DNA of 64,000 bases from Pseudomonadota bacterium (GTDB lineage: Bacteria; Chloroflexota; UBA5177; JAJPKF01): positions 186,001 to 250,000 of the forward strand of contig JAJPKF010000012.1 of NCBI GenBank assembly GCA_021323865.1. Direction: 5' to 3'. Shown in pieces: positions 55,075 through 63,358 of the stretch (position 1 is the stretch's first letter; each line of letters opens with the position of its first letter). Both the position numbers and the translations under genes were made by a program. Under the pieces are notes generated by a model. The model saw only the letters and a list, made by a program, of their open reading frames with translations, was not told the origin of the DNA and did no database searches.

Positions 55075-55776
55075 CTATTCCTCTGTGGGTAGATGGTAAT
55101 ACATGGTCTGAATGCCGACGCGGCCAGGCCCAGTGAATCGATTCCAGACGATGTTGGAGCCCCCGAACAAGCCGGTTCGCATGCCCTGCACCTTCGACTC
55201 GAGAGACACGGTCGTGTCCTTGTACAGGAACCCACCCGGCTCGACGTCGATGTACTCGCCCTCCCCCAGCTGTGCCTCTAAGACATTCCCATACCCGTGA
55301 AGCCACACGATGCCCGGGGCCGTCTCACATGTGAACTTGTCCAGGAAAAAACCCGTGCCGCCAAAGAGCACACTTCCGATGCCCTTGACCCGACTGAAGC
55401 TGTACTCCACGTTGCTGGTAGCCGCCAGGTATTGATGCTCACGAGTCTCCAGAGAGTCACCGGGCTTTAGGTGCATGCCGAAGACATGGCCCACCGCATC
55501 ACGAGAGAAGGCGATCTGTCCGCTTCCCTTCGCCTCTGTCAACAGAATCTGCAGGCCGGCGACCTTCCGCTTAAACGCGCTCGCCAGACCGCCTGTCTTG
55601 ATTCCGATGTCGATGCCCGGCGTCTTCCATAACGCCACGTGATGTTCAAAGAATATGGTCTGGCCGCCATCGAGCTGGACCGCCAGCTCGGGGACCAACT
55701 CTCCACGGACGTGATACGTCACTCCTGCAAAGGTTTCGTCCTCGACCTTCGTTTGCAGGATCTGCGGGATTTCCAT
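55075..55776 (-). CDS. AIM24 family protein
   Basis: The 233-residue protein matches the AIM24 beta-rich fold: QLDGGQTIFFEHHVALWKTPG, GHVFGMHLKPGDSLETREHQYLAAT, GGTGFFLDKFTCETAPGIVWLHGYGNV and EGEYIDVEPGGFLYKD. In mitochondria AIM24 supports inner-membrane organisation; bacterial functions are largely unknown. The start at MEIPQILQ (55776) is chosen over 55845. It leads a unit with the CNB protein and Crp-like gene, a gap of only 32 bases between the first two. Confidence 0.83.
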   Translation of the reverse strand: MEIPQILQTKVEDETFAGVTYHVRGELVPELAVQLDGGQTIFFEHHVALWKTPGIDIGIKTGGLASAFKRKVAGLQILLTEAKGSGQIAFSRDAVGHVFGMHLKPGDSLETREHQYLAATSNVEYSFSRVKGIGSVLFGGTGFFLDKFTCETAPGIVWLHGYGNVLEAQLGEGEYIDVEPGGFLYKDTTVSLESKVQGMRTGLFGGSNIVWNRFTGPGRVGIQTMYYHLPTEE

Positions 55777-55900
55777 AGCTTGGCTGTCCTCCTCCACCCT
55801 CTCGACTGCTGCCAGGATAGCACGGCCCACCACTTCACTTCGCACTGTCAGAGCGGCATGCCGTCGCGGAAGTGAGCAGCGATAGACTGGACTCTGCGAG

Positions 55901-56194
55901 CTACGCGCTCACCTCGAAATCGGCCACCAGACGGCGACATTCCGTTGCGTCGAGAAGCCTGAGCAGTTGAAGGTGCTCGGGGTGGCTGCTATAGCTCTCG
56001 AGCGCGGGTCGATCCGCCATTTCGAGGATGGCGATCAGCGAATAGGGACGGCAGCGACCGCTGAAATCCTCGCCCGCCTCCACTCGCGTCACGCCCGGGA
56101 TGGACTGCACAAACTGCCTGAACATGGCCAGGATCTCCTCACCCCTCTCCCGATGTTCTTCGGGCAGTTCGACGAGAACCACGTGCTTGATCAC
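55901..56194 (-). CDS. Dabb family stress-responsive protein
   Basis: The 97-residue protein is a ferredoxin-like alpha/beta barrel of the Dabb type: IKHVVLVELPEEHRERGEEILAMFRQFVQSIPGVTRVEAG, then YSLIAILEMADRPALESYSSHPEHLQLL. These proteins are dimers; some bind small hydrophobic ligands or act as cyclases, and many have unknown function. The GTG at 56194 overlaps the aldehyde dehydrogenase stop (GTGA), so its translation is coupled. The earlier in-frame start at 56248 lies inside the dehydrogenase gene. Confidence 0.78.
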   Translation of the reverse strand: MIKHVVLVELPEEHRERGEEILAMFRQFVQSIPGVTRVEAGEDFSGRCRPYSLIAILEMADRPALESYSSHPEHLQLLRLLDATECRRLVADFEVSA

Positions 56195-57633
56195 TGCGGC
56201 ATGCGGAGAACGAGAAGCTTCAGCTCCGTCAGCTCTTCGATTGCACATCGCAAGCCTTCACGGCCTAACCCGGAGTCCTTCACGCCGCCATAGGGCATTG
56301 GATCCACGCGAAATGTGGGAATGTCATTCACGATGACGCCACCCACGTCCAGCTCCTCGAATGCTCTCAGGGCATGATTCAGATCGCGCGTGAACACTCC
56401 CGCCTGAAGCCCGAATCGAGAGTCGTTCAGGCTTCTAATGGCATCGGAGATATTGCTGAACCGAAACAGGCTCACGACCGGCGCGAATGCCTCGTGACTA
56501 CAGACTCGGGCGGTCGGGTGCACTCCCGACAGCACCGTGGGCGCGAACGCCGGACCCTGGGCGGTGCCTCCGGCAAGGACCATTGCTCCCCTATCAGCCG
56601 CCTCGGCGACCCACTCTTCAATGCGACTCACCGACTCGGGATTTATCATCGGCCCGACGTCCGTGTCCTCGTCGAGAGGATCGCCCACCTTGAGCGTCTT
56701 GACGATTGACACGAGGCGATCGGCCAGGTCATCGAAGAGGCGGTCATGAACGTAGGTGCGCTGGACGGAGATGCAGCTTTGACCGGCGTAAGAGAACCCG
56801 CCGGCAGCGATTCGGGTGGCCGCAAGCTCGACATCCGCGCTCTCGTCGACGATGACACCCGCGTTGCCTCCCAGCTCCAGCGTCACACGCTTCTTGCCGG
56901 ACATGGCCTTGAGGCGCCAGCCCACGGAGTCTGATCCCGTGAATGTCAGGGCCTTGAAGCGGTCGTCCTGCACGAGTCGTTGCGTCTGCTCGTTATCGCA
57001 GAGCACCACTGCCATCCCATCCGCCGGCAGTCCGGATTCGAGAGCCAGCTTGCCCAGCGCCAGGGCCGTCAACGGGGTTTTGGGAGCCGGCTTGATAAAG
57101 ATCGAGTCGCCGGCAGCGATGGCAGGACCAAGCTTGTGGCACACGAGATTGAGCGGGAAGTTGAAGGGCGTGATCGCCAGTACCGGCCCTAGGGGAACCC
57201 GGCGGGTGATCCCAATTCGATCGCTGGAGGCCGGGATCACGTCGAGCGGAAGCTGCCGGCCGAACAGTCGAGTCGCTTCTCCGGCCGCGGTCCGCATTGT
57301 CAAAGCAGCACGACTGACCTCCACTCGGGAGTCTCGTAACGGCTTTCCGGCCTCGAGCGAGATCAAGCGTGCCAGCTGCTCGGCATCGCGATCGATGCCA
57401 TCCGCGATTCGGTTCAGAATCGCTTCCCGTTCGTAGGATTTCAACGCTGCCATGCGACGGGCACCCGCGGCAACCGCGTCGACCGCTTCCTCTACGGTGT
57501 CCGCGTCGGCCACGAAGGTCGATCCGATGACCGACCGATCATAGGGGCTCAACACCTCCAGAGGCTCACCCCTACTCAGACTCCGTCCATTCACCAGCAG
57601 TGGAGACACTTCAAGCCGGCTTTCGACCGTCAT
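56191..57633 (-). CDS. NAD(P)-dependent aldehyde dehydrogenase
   Basis: The 480-residue enzyme oxidises an aldehyde to an acid. GPVLAITPFNFPLNLVCHKLGPAIAAGDSIFIKPA is the cofactor region, ALTFTGSDSVG binds the dinucleotide, ELGGNAGVIVD has the general-base Glu, and SYAGQSCISVQRTYV the nucleophilic Cys. DPMPYGGVKDSGLGREG is the C-terminal signature. The pattern fits lactaldehyde or succinate-semialdehyde type enzymes; the substrate is open. It overlaps the CysRS/MshC-like gene by 4 bases (ATGA) and the Dabb gene by 4 bases, making a three-gene unit. Confidence 0.87.
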   Translation of the reverse strand: MTVESRLEVSPLLVNGRSLSRGEPLEVLSPYDRSVIGSTFVADADTVEEAVDAVAAGARRMAALKSYEREAILNRIADGIDRDAEQLARLISLEAGKPLRDSRVEVSRAALTMRTAAGEATRLFGRQLPLDVIPASSDRIGITRRVPLGPVLAITPFNFPLNLVCHKLGPAIAAGDSIFIKPAPKTPLTALALGKLALESGLPADGMAVVLCDNEQTQRLVQDDRFKALTFTGSDSVGWRLKAMSGKKRVTLELGGNAGVIVDESADVELAATRIAAGGFSYAGQSCISVQRTYVHDRLFDDLADRLVSIVKTLKVGDPLDEDTDVGPMINPESVSRIEEWVAEAADRGAMVLAGGTAQGPAFAPTVLSGVHPTARVCSHEAFAPVVSLFRFSNISDAIRSLNDSRFGLQAGVFTRDLNHALRAFEELDVGGVIVNDIPTFRVDPMPYGGVKDSGLGREGLRCAIEELTELKLLVLRMPQ

Positions 57634-58814
57634 GCCGCTGCACGCTCCAGCCCAAGCCCCAGAACGGATGATGCCCAGCTGAGAGCGGCCGCCTGTTCCT
57701 CCGACGGTGGCTCCTTTCCGACGCTGCGTATGATGCCCTCCACCTCCCGAACCACGGCCGGTGTGTCCAGATCCCGTTCGAAGTGACGTCTCAGGTCGTC
57801 GACCACAGTTGATTCTCCGTCTGAAGGCGTCGAGCTCAGGATCATAGCAAGTCGGTCAGCCAACAGCTGGCAGCTGCGCAGCTGCTGTTCGTCAAAGTCG
57901 AAATCCTGCCGATAGTGATGGGACAGCAGATAGAGGCGGATGCCGGCTGCCGAAACGCGCTGCAGCAGGTCTCGAACAAGCACCAGATTGCCGAGGCTCT
58001 TGCTCATCTTGACGCCGCCGAGCGCCACCATCGCCGTGTGCATCCAGATCCGAACAAAGGGGTGGGAACCGTTGAAGCTTTCGGCCTGCGCGATTTCGCT
58101 GGCGTGGTGGGGGAAGATCAGGTCCCTGCCGCCGCCGTGGACGTCGACCGGGGTGCCGAGGAAGCGGGATGCGATGGTGCTGCACTCGATGTGCCAGCCC
58201 GGTCGTCCCTTCCCCCAGGGGCTGCTCCAAGCGGGCTCGCCGGGCTGCTCCGCCTGCCAGAGGATGAAGTCGAGCGGGTCACGCTTGAACGGGTCACGCG
58301 GGTTCCCGCCATGCTCGGCCGCCAGTTCAATCAGTCGTTCTCTATCTGCGCCGGCCAGGCTGCCGTAATTCGGAAACCCGGCGGCGCGAAAGTAGAGATT
58401 TTCCCCCGCCTCATAGGTCACCCCGGCACGCTCCAAGCCCTCGATGGCCTCGATAATCTCCTGAACGACATCGGAGGCCTTGATGAAATAGTCGGGGGGA
58501 AGGACGTTGAGCGCCTCCATGTCGCGCTCATACGCTTCGATCTCGCACGCGGCCAGGCGGTCATAGGAGATTCCAAGCTCACGCGACTTGCGCATCATGT
58601 CGTCGTCGATGTCCGTAACGTTCTGGGCATAGTCGACTTCGATCCCCACCGTGCGCAGGTAGCGAATCAGGACGTCAAACACCACGTAGGTGAATGCGTG
58701 GCCGAGATGGGTCGTGTCGTAGGGCGTGACCCCACACACGTAGAGGCTGATCCGGCCGTCTCGGGGCTCCAGCCGTTGCACTCGCCTCGTGGCCGTGTTG
58801 AACAGGCTGATCAT
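57630..58814 (-). CDS. Cysteinyl-tRNA synthetase / MshC-like cysteine ligase
   Basis: This is a class I aminoacyl-tRNA synthetase-fold enzyme. The N-terminus YVCGVTPYDTTHLGHAFTY differs from standard CysRS (YVCGPTVYDxxHIGHAR) and matches mycothiol ligase MshC. NLVLV after MSKSLG is also MshC-like. The zinc site has Cys in YVCG and GWHIECS, and His plus Glu in HGGGRDLIFPHHASE, which keeps the CysRS Glu. The 394 residues lack the C-terminal extension expected of full CysRS, like MshC. It can be either the only CysRS of this organism or a separate thiol-pathway ligase. It starts a coupled operon with the aldehyde dehydrogenase. A search of the genome for another cysS would settle it. Confidence 0.82.
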   Translation of the reverse strand: MISLFNTATRRVQRLEPRDGRISLYVCGVTPYDTTHLGHAFTYVVFDVLIRYLRTVGIEVDYAQNVTDIDDDMMRKSRELGISYDRLAACEIEAYERDMEALNVLPPDYFIKASDVVQEIIEAIEGLERAGVTYEAGENLYFRAAGFPNYGSLAGADRERLIELAAEHGGNPRDPFKRDPLDFILWQAEQPGEPAWSSPWGKGRPGWHIECSTIASRFLGTPVDVHGGGRDLIFPHHASEIAQAESFNGSHPFVRIWMHTAMVALGGVKMSKSLGNLVLVRDLLQRVSAAGIRLYLLSHHYRQDFDFDEQQLRSCQLLADRLAMILSSTPSDGESTVVDDLRRHFERDLDTPAVVREVEGIIRSVGKEPPSEEQAAALSWASSVLGLGLERAAA

Positions 58815-58891
58815 GGAGCAACCTTAGGCTATCAGAGTGTCAATAGCTGTGGTCATGGTGCAGGTCTCTCCCAAACCGATGGGGGACACTG

Positions 58892-59413
58892 ATGAGTGAG
58901 CCGCCTTGCTCTGGGCCTCGGAAATCAGCAGTGCCCGCGCCTCTCGTGAAGCAGTCTGAGTCGGCTGTCCACACGCCCGTGAATGCGCTGACCATAAGGG
59001 TTCGCACCAATCAAACCGACCTGAACGGTGTCATGTACCACGGGTCGTACTTCGACTGTTTCGAAGCAGCTCGCGTCGACGTGTTTCGTAGCCTTGGCTA
59101 TACGTTCGACCGCACGCGACGTGAGGGATTCGTGCCGGTCATAAGCCAGGTGGCATGTGAGTACCTGCTCCCGGCATATTTCGACGATCTCATCAACGTC
59201 AGAGTCATGCTGAGGGAGATGACCGCGGCAAGCATGCTCCTTGGCTATCATGTCTCCCGGGAGGCAGACTACCTGGCGAGGGGGGAGGCAAAATTCGTGT
59301 TTCTGAGCATCGATCATGGTCGGCCCATTCGAATCCCAACCAGCCTCCGGCTCTGCGTAGAACAGTACCGAGACCTGCTCAGCCCACAGTCACGGACGAC
59401 CAGTTCTCATTGA
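58892..59413 (+). CDS. Hotdog-fold acyl-CoA thioesterase (YbgC/FadM-like)
   Basis: The 173-residue protein hydrolyses acyl-CoA or acyl-ACP esters. The pattern VRTNQTDLNGVMYHGSYFDCFEAARVDVFRSLG (about residues 36-68) is the 4HBT signature, with Asp-x(2)-G-V-M-Y-H in the active-site turn, followed by FVPVISQVACEYLLPAYFDDLINVRV. Substrate length is not clear. The first 30 residues are a poorly conserved extension, so the start may be later. Its end overlaps the convergent lipoprotein gene by 35 bases. Confidence 0.83.
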   Translation: MSEPPCSGPRKSAVPAPLVKQSESAVHTPVNALTIRVRTNQTDLNGVMYHGSYFDCFEAARVDVFRSLGYTFDRTRREGFVPVISQVACEYLLPAYFDDLINVRVMLREMTAASMLLGYHVSREADYLARGEAKFVFLSIDHGRPIRIPTSLRLCVEQYRDLLSPQSRTTSSH

Positions 59414-60830
59414 CGGGCTGCAGGCCGATGGGCGTCGGAGCCAGACCCTGTGCTTGACCTGAGATCAAGAACCCAAGCCGAATGGCCCCAATCGGAACCA
59501 GCCGCGCTCCTGACAGCAGGTACTGCTGAGAGCGCGTGTCGGCAGTCAACTCGCCGTTTGGGTCTTTCGAGGGAAGGATGCGGCTGGTTTGCGACAACAG
59601 ATGGTTGAAGCGAGCGCTTCCACTGGGGAAGACGGCCCGTCCCAGCTGCTGCAGCCAGCGTTGGGGAACAGGCGGAACGATGTTCAGTGCGACCACGGAA
59701 ACCCGCGGGCCCGTTCCGGTCAGCTTCGCGCCTGCCCGGTGAAGTGACGTCCTAAGCCAGGCCACGACAACACGGGGCACCGTTCCTTCGACGCTCAGGC
59801 GGATGGCAGGCCCACGAGCAAGAATCTTCCGTGCCGCGGCGGGGCGGTAGACCCGGGGATCAACCACAGGCGGTACCTCTGGAACGGTGGGCGGCAGCAC
59901 GGATGCCGTGGGATCGAGGATCGATCCAGGGTGGGCGAGGCGGCTGCGATCCAGGGACTCGTCCAGCGCGACTCGAACCCTCCGATCCCGAACGGCTTGA
60001 GTGACGAGATACATGGTCGTCATCGCATCGGTGGGGCTGAAGAGCGGGGACGAGGCGTATCTTGCCACCATGGCAGCAGGGAGCTGTACCGCGTCCAGCC
60101 GGTGTTCCCGAAACAACCGGTACGCGCGGCCGCTCGACGCCAGCTGAAGTGATACCTCTCGAAGCTTGATCCGGCCTCCGTAGTAGTACCGGTTGGGTGT
60201 GAGCACCGTCGTCGGGCCCAGTCGATCGATGGCGAACGGTCCCGCGGCCGCTCCCCGCCGCCACCAATGCCCTCCCCGGGCCACGACGCGCCTGTCGATC
60301 ACGGCAGCGATGGGCAAGGCAAGGTCGGCCAGGAAGCCGGGATCCGGATGCCGCAGACGGATGCGAATCGATCGCCGCCCAAGCACGTGCAAACCACGCA
60401 CGGTCTTCCTGGCCCCGCGGTGAACGGTAGCTGCGCCCTCAATCGAGGACAGCGCTTGCCAACCCTGATTGGAACCCCGACTCCGGACCAAGGCCCGGCG
60501 CAGGGAGAAGGAGACGTCGGCCGCGGTCACCGGATCGCCGTTGGAAAACCGTGCATCGGCACGGACGGTGAAGGTCATTTCCCGTCCCGACGCAGAGATC
60601 GAGGGAATAGCCACGGCAAGGTCCGGCACCGGCGCCATGTTCGCGTCGAATTGGAACAGGCCCCGGTAGACGAGCGAGTTCGGCCACAGGTTGCCGGGGA
60701 GCGCCGTGGCCGGATCCTTTGAGATTGGCCTTGAGCTCGCTAGTCGCAGGACTCGAGGCGCCGCTGAGTGGCCACAAGCCTCCAACCCAAAGCCCAAGAC
60801 CACGAGCGGGAGAAGTGCACATCGACGCAT
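59379..60830 (-). CDS. Oligopeptide/nickel ABC transporter substrate-binding lipoprotein
   Basis: The 483-residue protein is of the SBP_bac_5 type. The signal RRCALLPLVVLGFGLEACG has a lipobox (LEAC) with the modified Cys near residue 18. LRLASSRPISKDPATALPGNLWPNSLVYRGLFQFDANMAPVPDLA is the classic opening of peptide-binding proteins, then FTVRADARFSNGDPVTAADVSFSLRRAL. The start MRRCALLP at 60830 is chosen over 60884. No permease or ATPase genes adjoin it, so it is an orphan binding protein that may pair with a transporter elsewhere. Confidence 0.85.
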   Translation of the reverse strand: MRRCALLPLVVLGFGLEACGHSAAPRVLRLASSRPISKDPATALPGNLWPNSLVYRGLFQFDANMAPVPDLAVAIPSISASGREMTFTVRADARFSNGDPVTAADVSFSLRRALVRSRGSNQGWQALSSIEGAATVHRGARKTVRGLHVLGRRSIRIRLRHPDPGFLADLALPIAAVIDRRVVARGGHWWRRGAAAGPFAIDRLGPTTVLTPNRYYYGGRIKLREVSLQLASSGRAYRLFREHRLDAVQLPAAMVARYASSPLFSPTDAMTTMYLVTQAVRDRRVRVALDESLDRSRLAHPGSILDPTASVLPPTVPEVPPVVDPRVYRPAAARKILARGPAIRLSVEGTVPRVVVAWLRTSLHRAGAKLTGTGPRVSVVALNIVPPVPQRWLQQLGRAVFPSGSARFNHLLSQTSRILPSKDPNGELTADTRSQQYLLSGARLVPIGAIRLGFLISGQAQGLAPTPIGLQPVNENWSSVTVG

Positions 60831-60950
60831 GACCCGCCGCGCTCGAAAGACGGTGTTGCTAGGGCCCTGATGGGTCTGCAGCATACATGCCTCGGCGCCC
60901 GGTTCCTGACCCTTCGCGAGACGCAGGTCAATCGCGCGGGAAGGAATGAA

Positions 60951-61026
60951 TGGAGCCGATGGCCGGACTCGAACCGGCGACTTGACGCTTACGAAGCGCC
61001 TGCTCTACCAACTGAGCTACATCGGC
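60951..61026 (-). tRNA. tRNA-Thr (anticodon CGT)
   Basis: On the minus strand GCCGATG (from 61026) pairs with CATCGGC. The anticodon arm GGCGC-TTCGTAA-GCGTC presents CGT, and the T arm reads GCCGGTTCGAGTCCGGC. CCA is encoded (60951-60953) after discriminator T. A TACAAT -10-like hexamer lies upstream at 61040-61045. Confidence 0.92.
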
Positions 61027-61134
61027 ACGTGGCTAGGGCATTGTAACGGCTTGGCCTTGGATAATGGTCTGACCGCGGGGGGCTTCCGGACCAAGCAGCG
61101 CCTCCGAGCCCAGTTCTCAGAGGTGGAAACCCAG

Positions 61135-61761
61135 GTGCAGACCAAGGGCACGCTGACCGTCATTTGCGGTCCGATGTTCTCGGGTAAATCTCGAGAGCTG
61201 ATCCGGACCGTCCACATCGCCGAGATTGCCGGGCAACCTGTCACGCTGCTTAAGGCGGGCATCGACCTTCGGTACAGCGTGGACGATGTCGCCTCACATG
61301 ACGGTCTCACGATGAAGGCTCGGGCCGTCAATACGGCGAGAGAGATCATCGCGATTGTGCAATCTGCCCCGGTCACCCCGACGGTGGTTGCGATCGACGA
61401 GGGCCAATTCTTTGACCAGGGATTGGCTGCGGTCTGCATATGGCTGCGGGACAAGGGAATGCGGGTTGTCGTTGCGGGGCTTGATCGCAACTTTCGCGGC
61501 GAGCCCTTTGGGCCAATGCCAGAGCTTTTGGCCATTGCCGACGACGTTATCAAGCTGCGGGCCGTCTGCATGCGGTGCAAGGATCCTCGCGTCACGGCCA
61601 CACTCCCGCAGCGCTTGATCGACGGCAGGCCCGCGCCATATGACAGCCCTGAGATTCTGGTCGGCGGATTGGACAGCTACGAGGCACGCTGCCTGAACTG
61701 CCACGAGGTCCCTGGGCGCCCCGACCCAGGTCAGCTCATCCAAGGCATGCTGGGCCACTGA
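61135..61761 (+). CDS. tdk: Thymidine kinase (type II)
   Basis: It phosphorylates thymidine for DNA synthesis. The Walker A motif is VICGPMFSGKSRELI (about residues 8-22), the Walker B region VVAIDEGQFFD, and the zinc ribbon has CMRC and CLNC pairs near residues 142-145 and 184-187. The GTG at 61135 is preferred because GAGGTGG lies 8 bases upstream; the frame runs back to 60946 through the tRNA-Thr gene on the other strand, which is not coding. The 208-residue length is standard for the type II family. Confidence 0.92.
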   Translation: MQTKGTLTVICGPMFSGKSRELIRTVHIAEIAGQPVTLLKAGIDLRYSVDDVASHDGLTMKARAVNTAREIIAIVQSAPVTPTVVAIDEGQFFDQGLAAVCIWLRDKGMRVVVAGLDRNFRGEPFGPMPELLAIADDVIKLRAVCMRCKDPRVTATLPQRLIDGRPAPYDSPEILVGGLDSYEARCLNCHEVPGRPDPGQLIQGMLGH

Positions 61762-61928
61762 CATAGCGCGCCGCTTAGGAACGATCCGAGAAATTCGCCT
61801 CGATGGCCTCCTCGGGCCTCTCTGCCGAGTTCGAGAGTTGTCAACACTTGCCTTCAATCTGTCACCGTGATAGAACGATGCACTCGGAGGGCTGTTCGCT
61901 CCCGATGCGCAAGGAGGGCGCAAATGAC

Positions 61929-63308
61929 ATGGGCACTGTGGTAGCCGGATCCATCGAACAGCTTCGCAGCCAGATCAGCGGAACGATCATCGGGCCGGTA
62001 GACGACGGATACGAAGAGGCACGAACGGTCCTCAATGGCATGATCGATCGCCACCCGGCGGCCGTCATCCGGTGTACCAACACGGCTGACGTGGTCGCGG
62101 CGGTCAATTTTGCCCGAGAGAAGGGTGTGGACGTCGCCGTGAGAGGCGGCGCTCACAGCGTTCCGGGCTTCGGCACGTGTGACGGAGGTGTGGTCATAGA
62201 CCTCTCAGGCATGCGACAGGTCCAGGTCGACGCCGCACGGCGCACAGCCCGGGCCCAAGGCGGCGCAACCTGGGGTGACTTCAATACCGCCACGCATGAG
62301 TACGGACTTGCCACCACTGGAGGTATCATTTCCACCACCGGTCTCGGCGGCCTAACGCTCGGTGGTGGAATAGGCTATCTGGCTCGCGGGTATGGTCTGT
62401 CCCTCGACAATCTCGTGTCCGCCGAGGTCGTCACCGCAGACGGCCAAATCGTGACTGCCAGCGCGGACGATCATCCGGATCTGTTCTGGGCTCTCCGGGG
62501 AGGCTCGGGCAATTTTGGCATCGTGACGATGTTCGAGTTCAGGCTGCATCCGGTGAAGGACATCTATGGCGGACCAATGCTCTTCGAGCTCCAGTACGCC
62601 ACCAGCATCCTTGAGTTCTATCGTGACTTCATTGAGACGGCGCCCGAGGAGTTCGGCGGGTTTCCTGGCTTCCAGATCGCTCCGCCCCTGCCTTTCATTC
62701 CCGAGGACCGCCACGGCGATCCGTTCGTCATCTTTGTCGCCTGCTGGTCGGGTGACGTGGCTCAGGGCGAGCAGGCTCTGAAGCCGCTCCATGATGTCGC
62801 CCCGGTAGTTGCCGAGATGGTCGGACCGATGCCGTATCCCGCATTGAACAGCGCCTTCGATGCCCTCTATCCCAAGGGGCTGCAGCATTACTGGAAGGCG
62901 AACTTTGTCACGGAGCTGACCGATGAGGCGATCGCCGCACACGTAGAGTACGGACCGAAGGTGCCGGCGCTCACGTCGACCATGCACATCTACCCCATTA
63001 ATGGCGCCTGTCATCGTGTTGCTCCCGACGCAACCGCCTTCGCGTACCGCGATGCCAGCTTCGCGACGGTGATTGCAGGGATGTGGCCCGACCCAGCCGA
63101 CAACGAGGCCAACATCCGGTGGGTTCGCGACTACTACGAAGCAACCGCCGCTCATTCCGAGGAAGGTGGTTACATCAACTTCATGAGTAGCGACGATCAG
63201 GACCGGATCCGAGCGAACTACAAAGGCAACTACGATCGCCTTGTCGAGATCAAACGCAACTATGATCCCGACAATTTCTTCCATCTGAACCAAAACATCA
63301 AACCGTAG
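61929..63308 (+). CDS. FAD-binding oxidoreductase of the BBE (berberine bridge enzyme) type
   Basis: The 459-residue enzyme has the VAO/PCMH fold. VAVRGGAHSVPGFGTCDGG carries the His expected to bind FAD covalently (about residues 70-88). GGLTLGGGIGYLARGYGLSLDNLVSAEVVTADG and FWALRGGSGNFGIVT follow. The C-terminal BBE motif ends in NYKGNYDRLVEIKRNYDPDNFFHLNQNI. Members oxidise sugars, alcohols or aromatics with O2; the substrate is unknown. The ATG at 61929 is preceded by AAGGAGG at 61911-61917. A TTGCCT/TAGAAC promoter-like pair (61848-61876) lies upstream. No signal peptide is seen. Confidence 0.88.
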   Translation: MGTVVAGSIEQLRSQISGTIIGPVDDGYEEARTVLNGMIDRHPAAVIRCTNTADVVAAVNFAREKGVDVAVRGGAHSVPGFGTCDGGVVIDLSGMRQVQVDAARRTARAQGGATWGDFNTATHEYGLATTGGIISTTGLGGLTLGGGIGYLARGYGLSLDNLVSAEVVTADGQIVTASADDHPDLFWALRGGSGNFGIVTMFEFRLHPVKDIYGGPMLFELQYATSILEFYRDFIETAPEEFGGFPGFQIAPPLPFIPEDRHGDPFVIFVACWSGDVAQGEQALKPLHDVAPVVAEMVGPMPYPALNSAFDALYPKGLQHYWKANFVTELTDEAIAAHVEYGPKVPALTSTMHIYPINGACHRVAPDATAFAYRDASFATVIAGMWPDPADNEANIRWVRDYYEATAAHSEEGGYINFMSSDDQDRIRANYKGNYDRLVEIKRNYDPDNFFHLNQNIKP

Positions 63309-63314
63309 GCTTTC

Positions 63315-63344
63315 GAGACCGGGCGATGCGCATCGCCCGGTCTC
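63315..63344. terminator. Perfect 30-base palindrome, bidirectional terminator
   Basis: GAGACCGGGCGATGC is followed by its exact inverse complement, giving a strong hairpin between convergent genes. There is no long T run on either side, so termination efficiency is uncertain. Confidence 0.65.
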
Positions 63345-63358
63345 TCTCCCTCTCGGGG

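Noticed and set aside
60946-61134. N-terminal extension of thymidine kinase
   Set aside because: It is the complement of tRNA-Thr (TRTGDLTLTKRLLYQLSYIGTW type artefact); the kinase starts at 61135.
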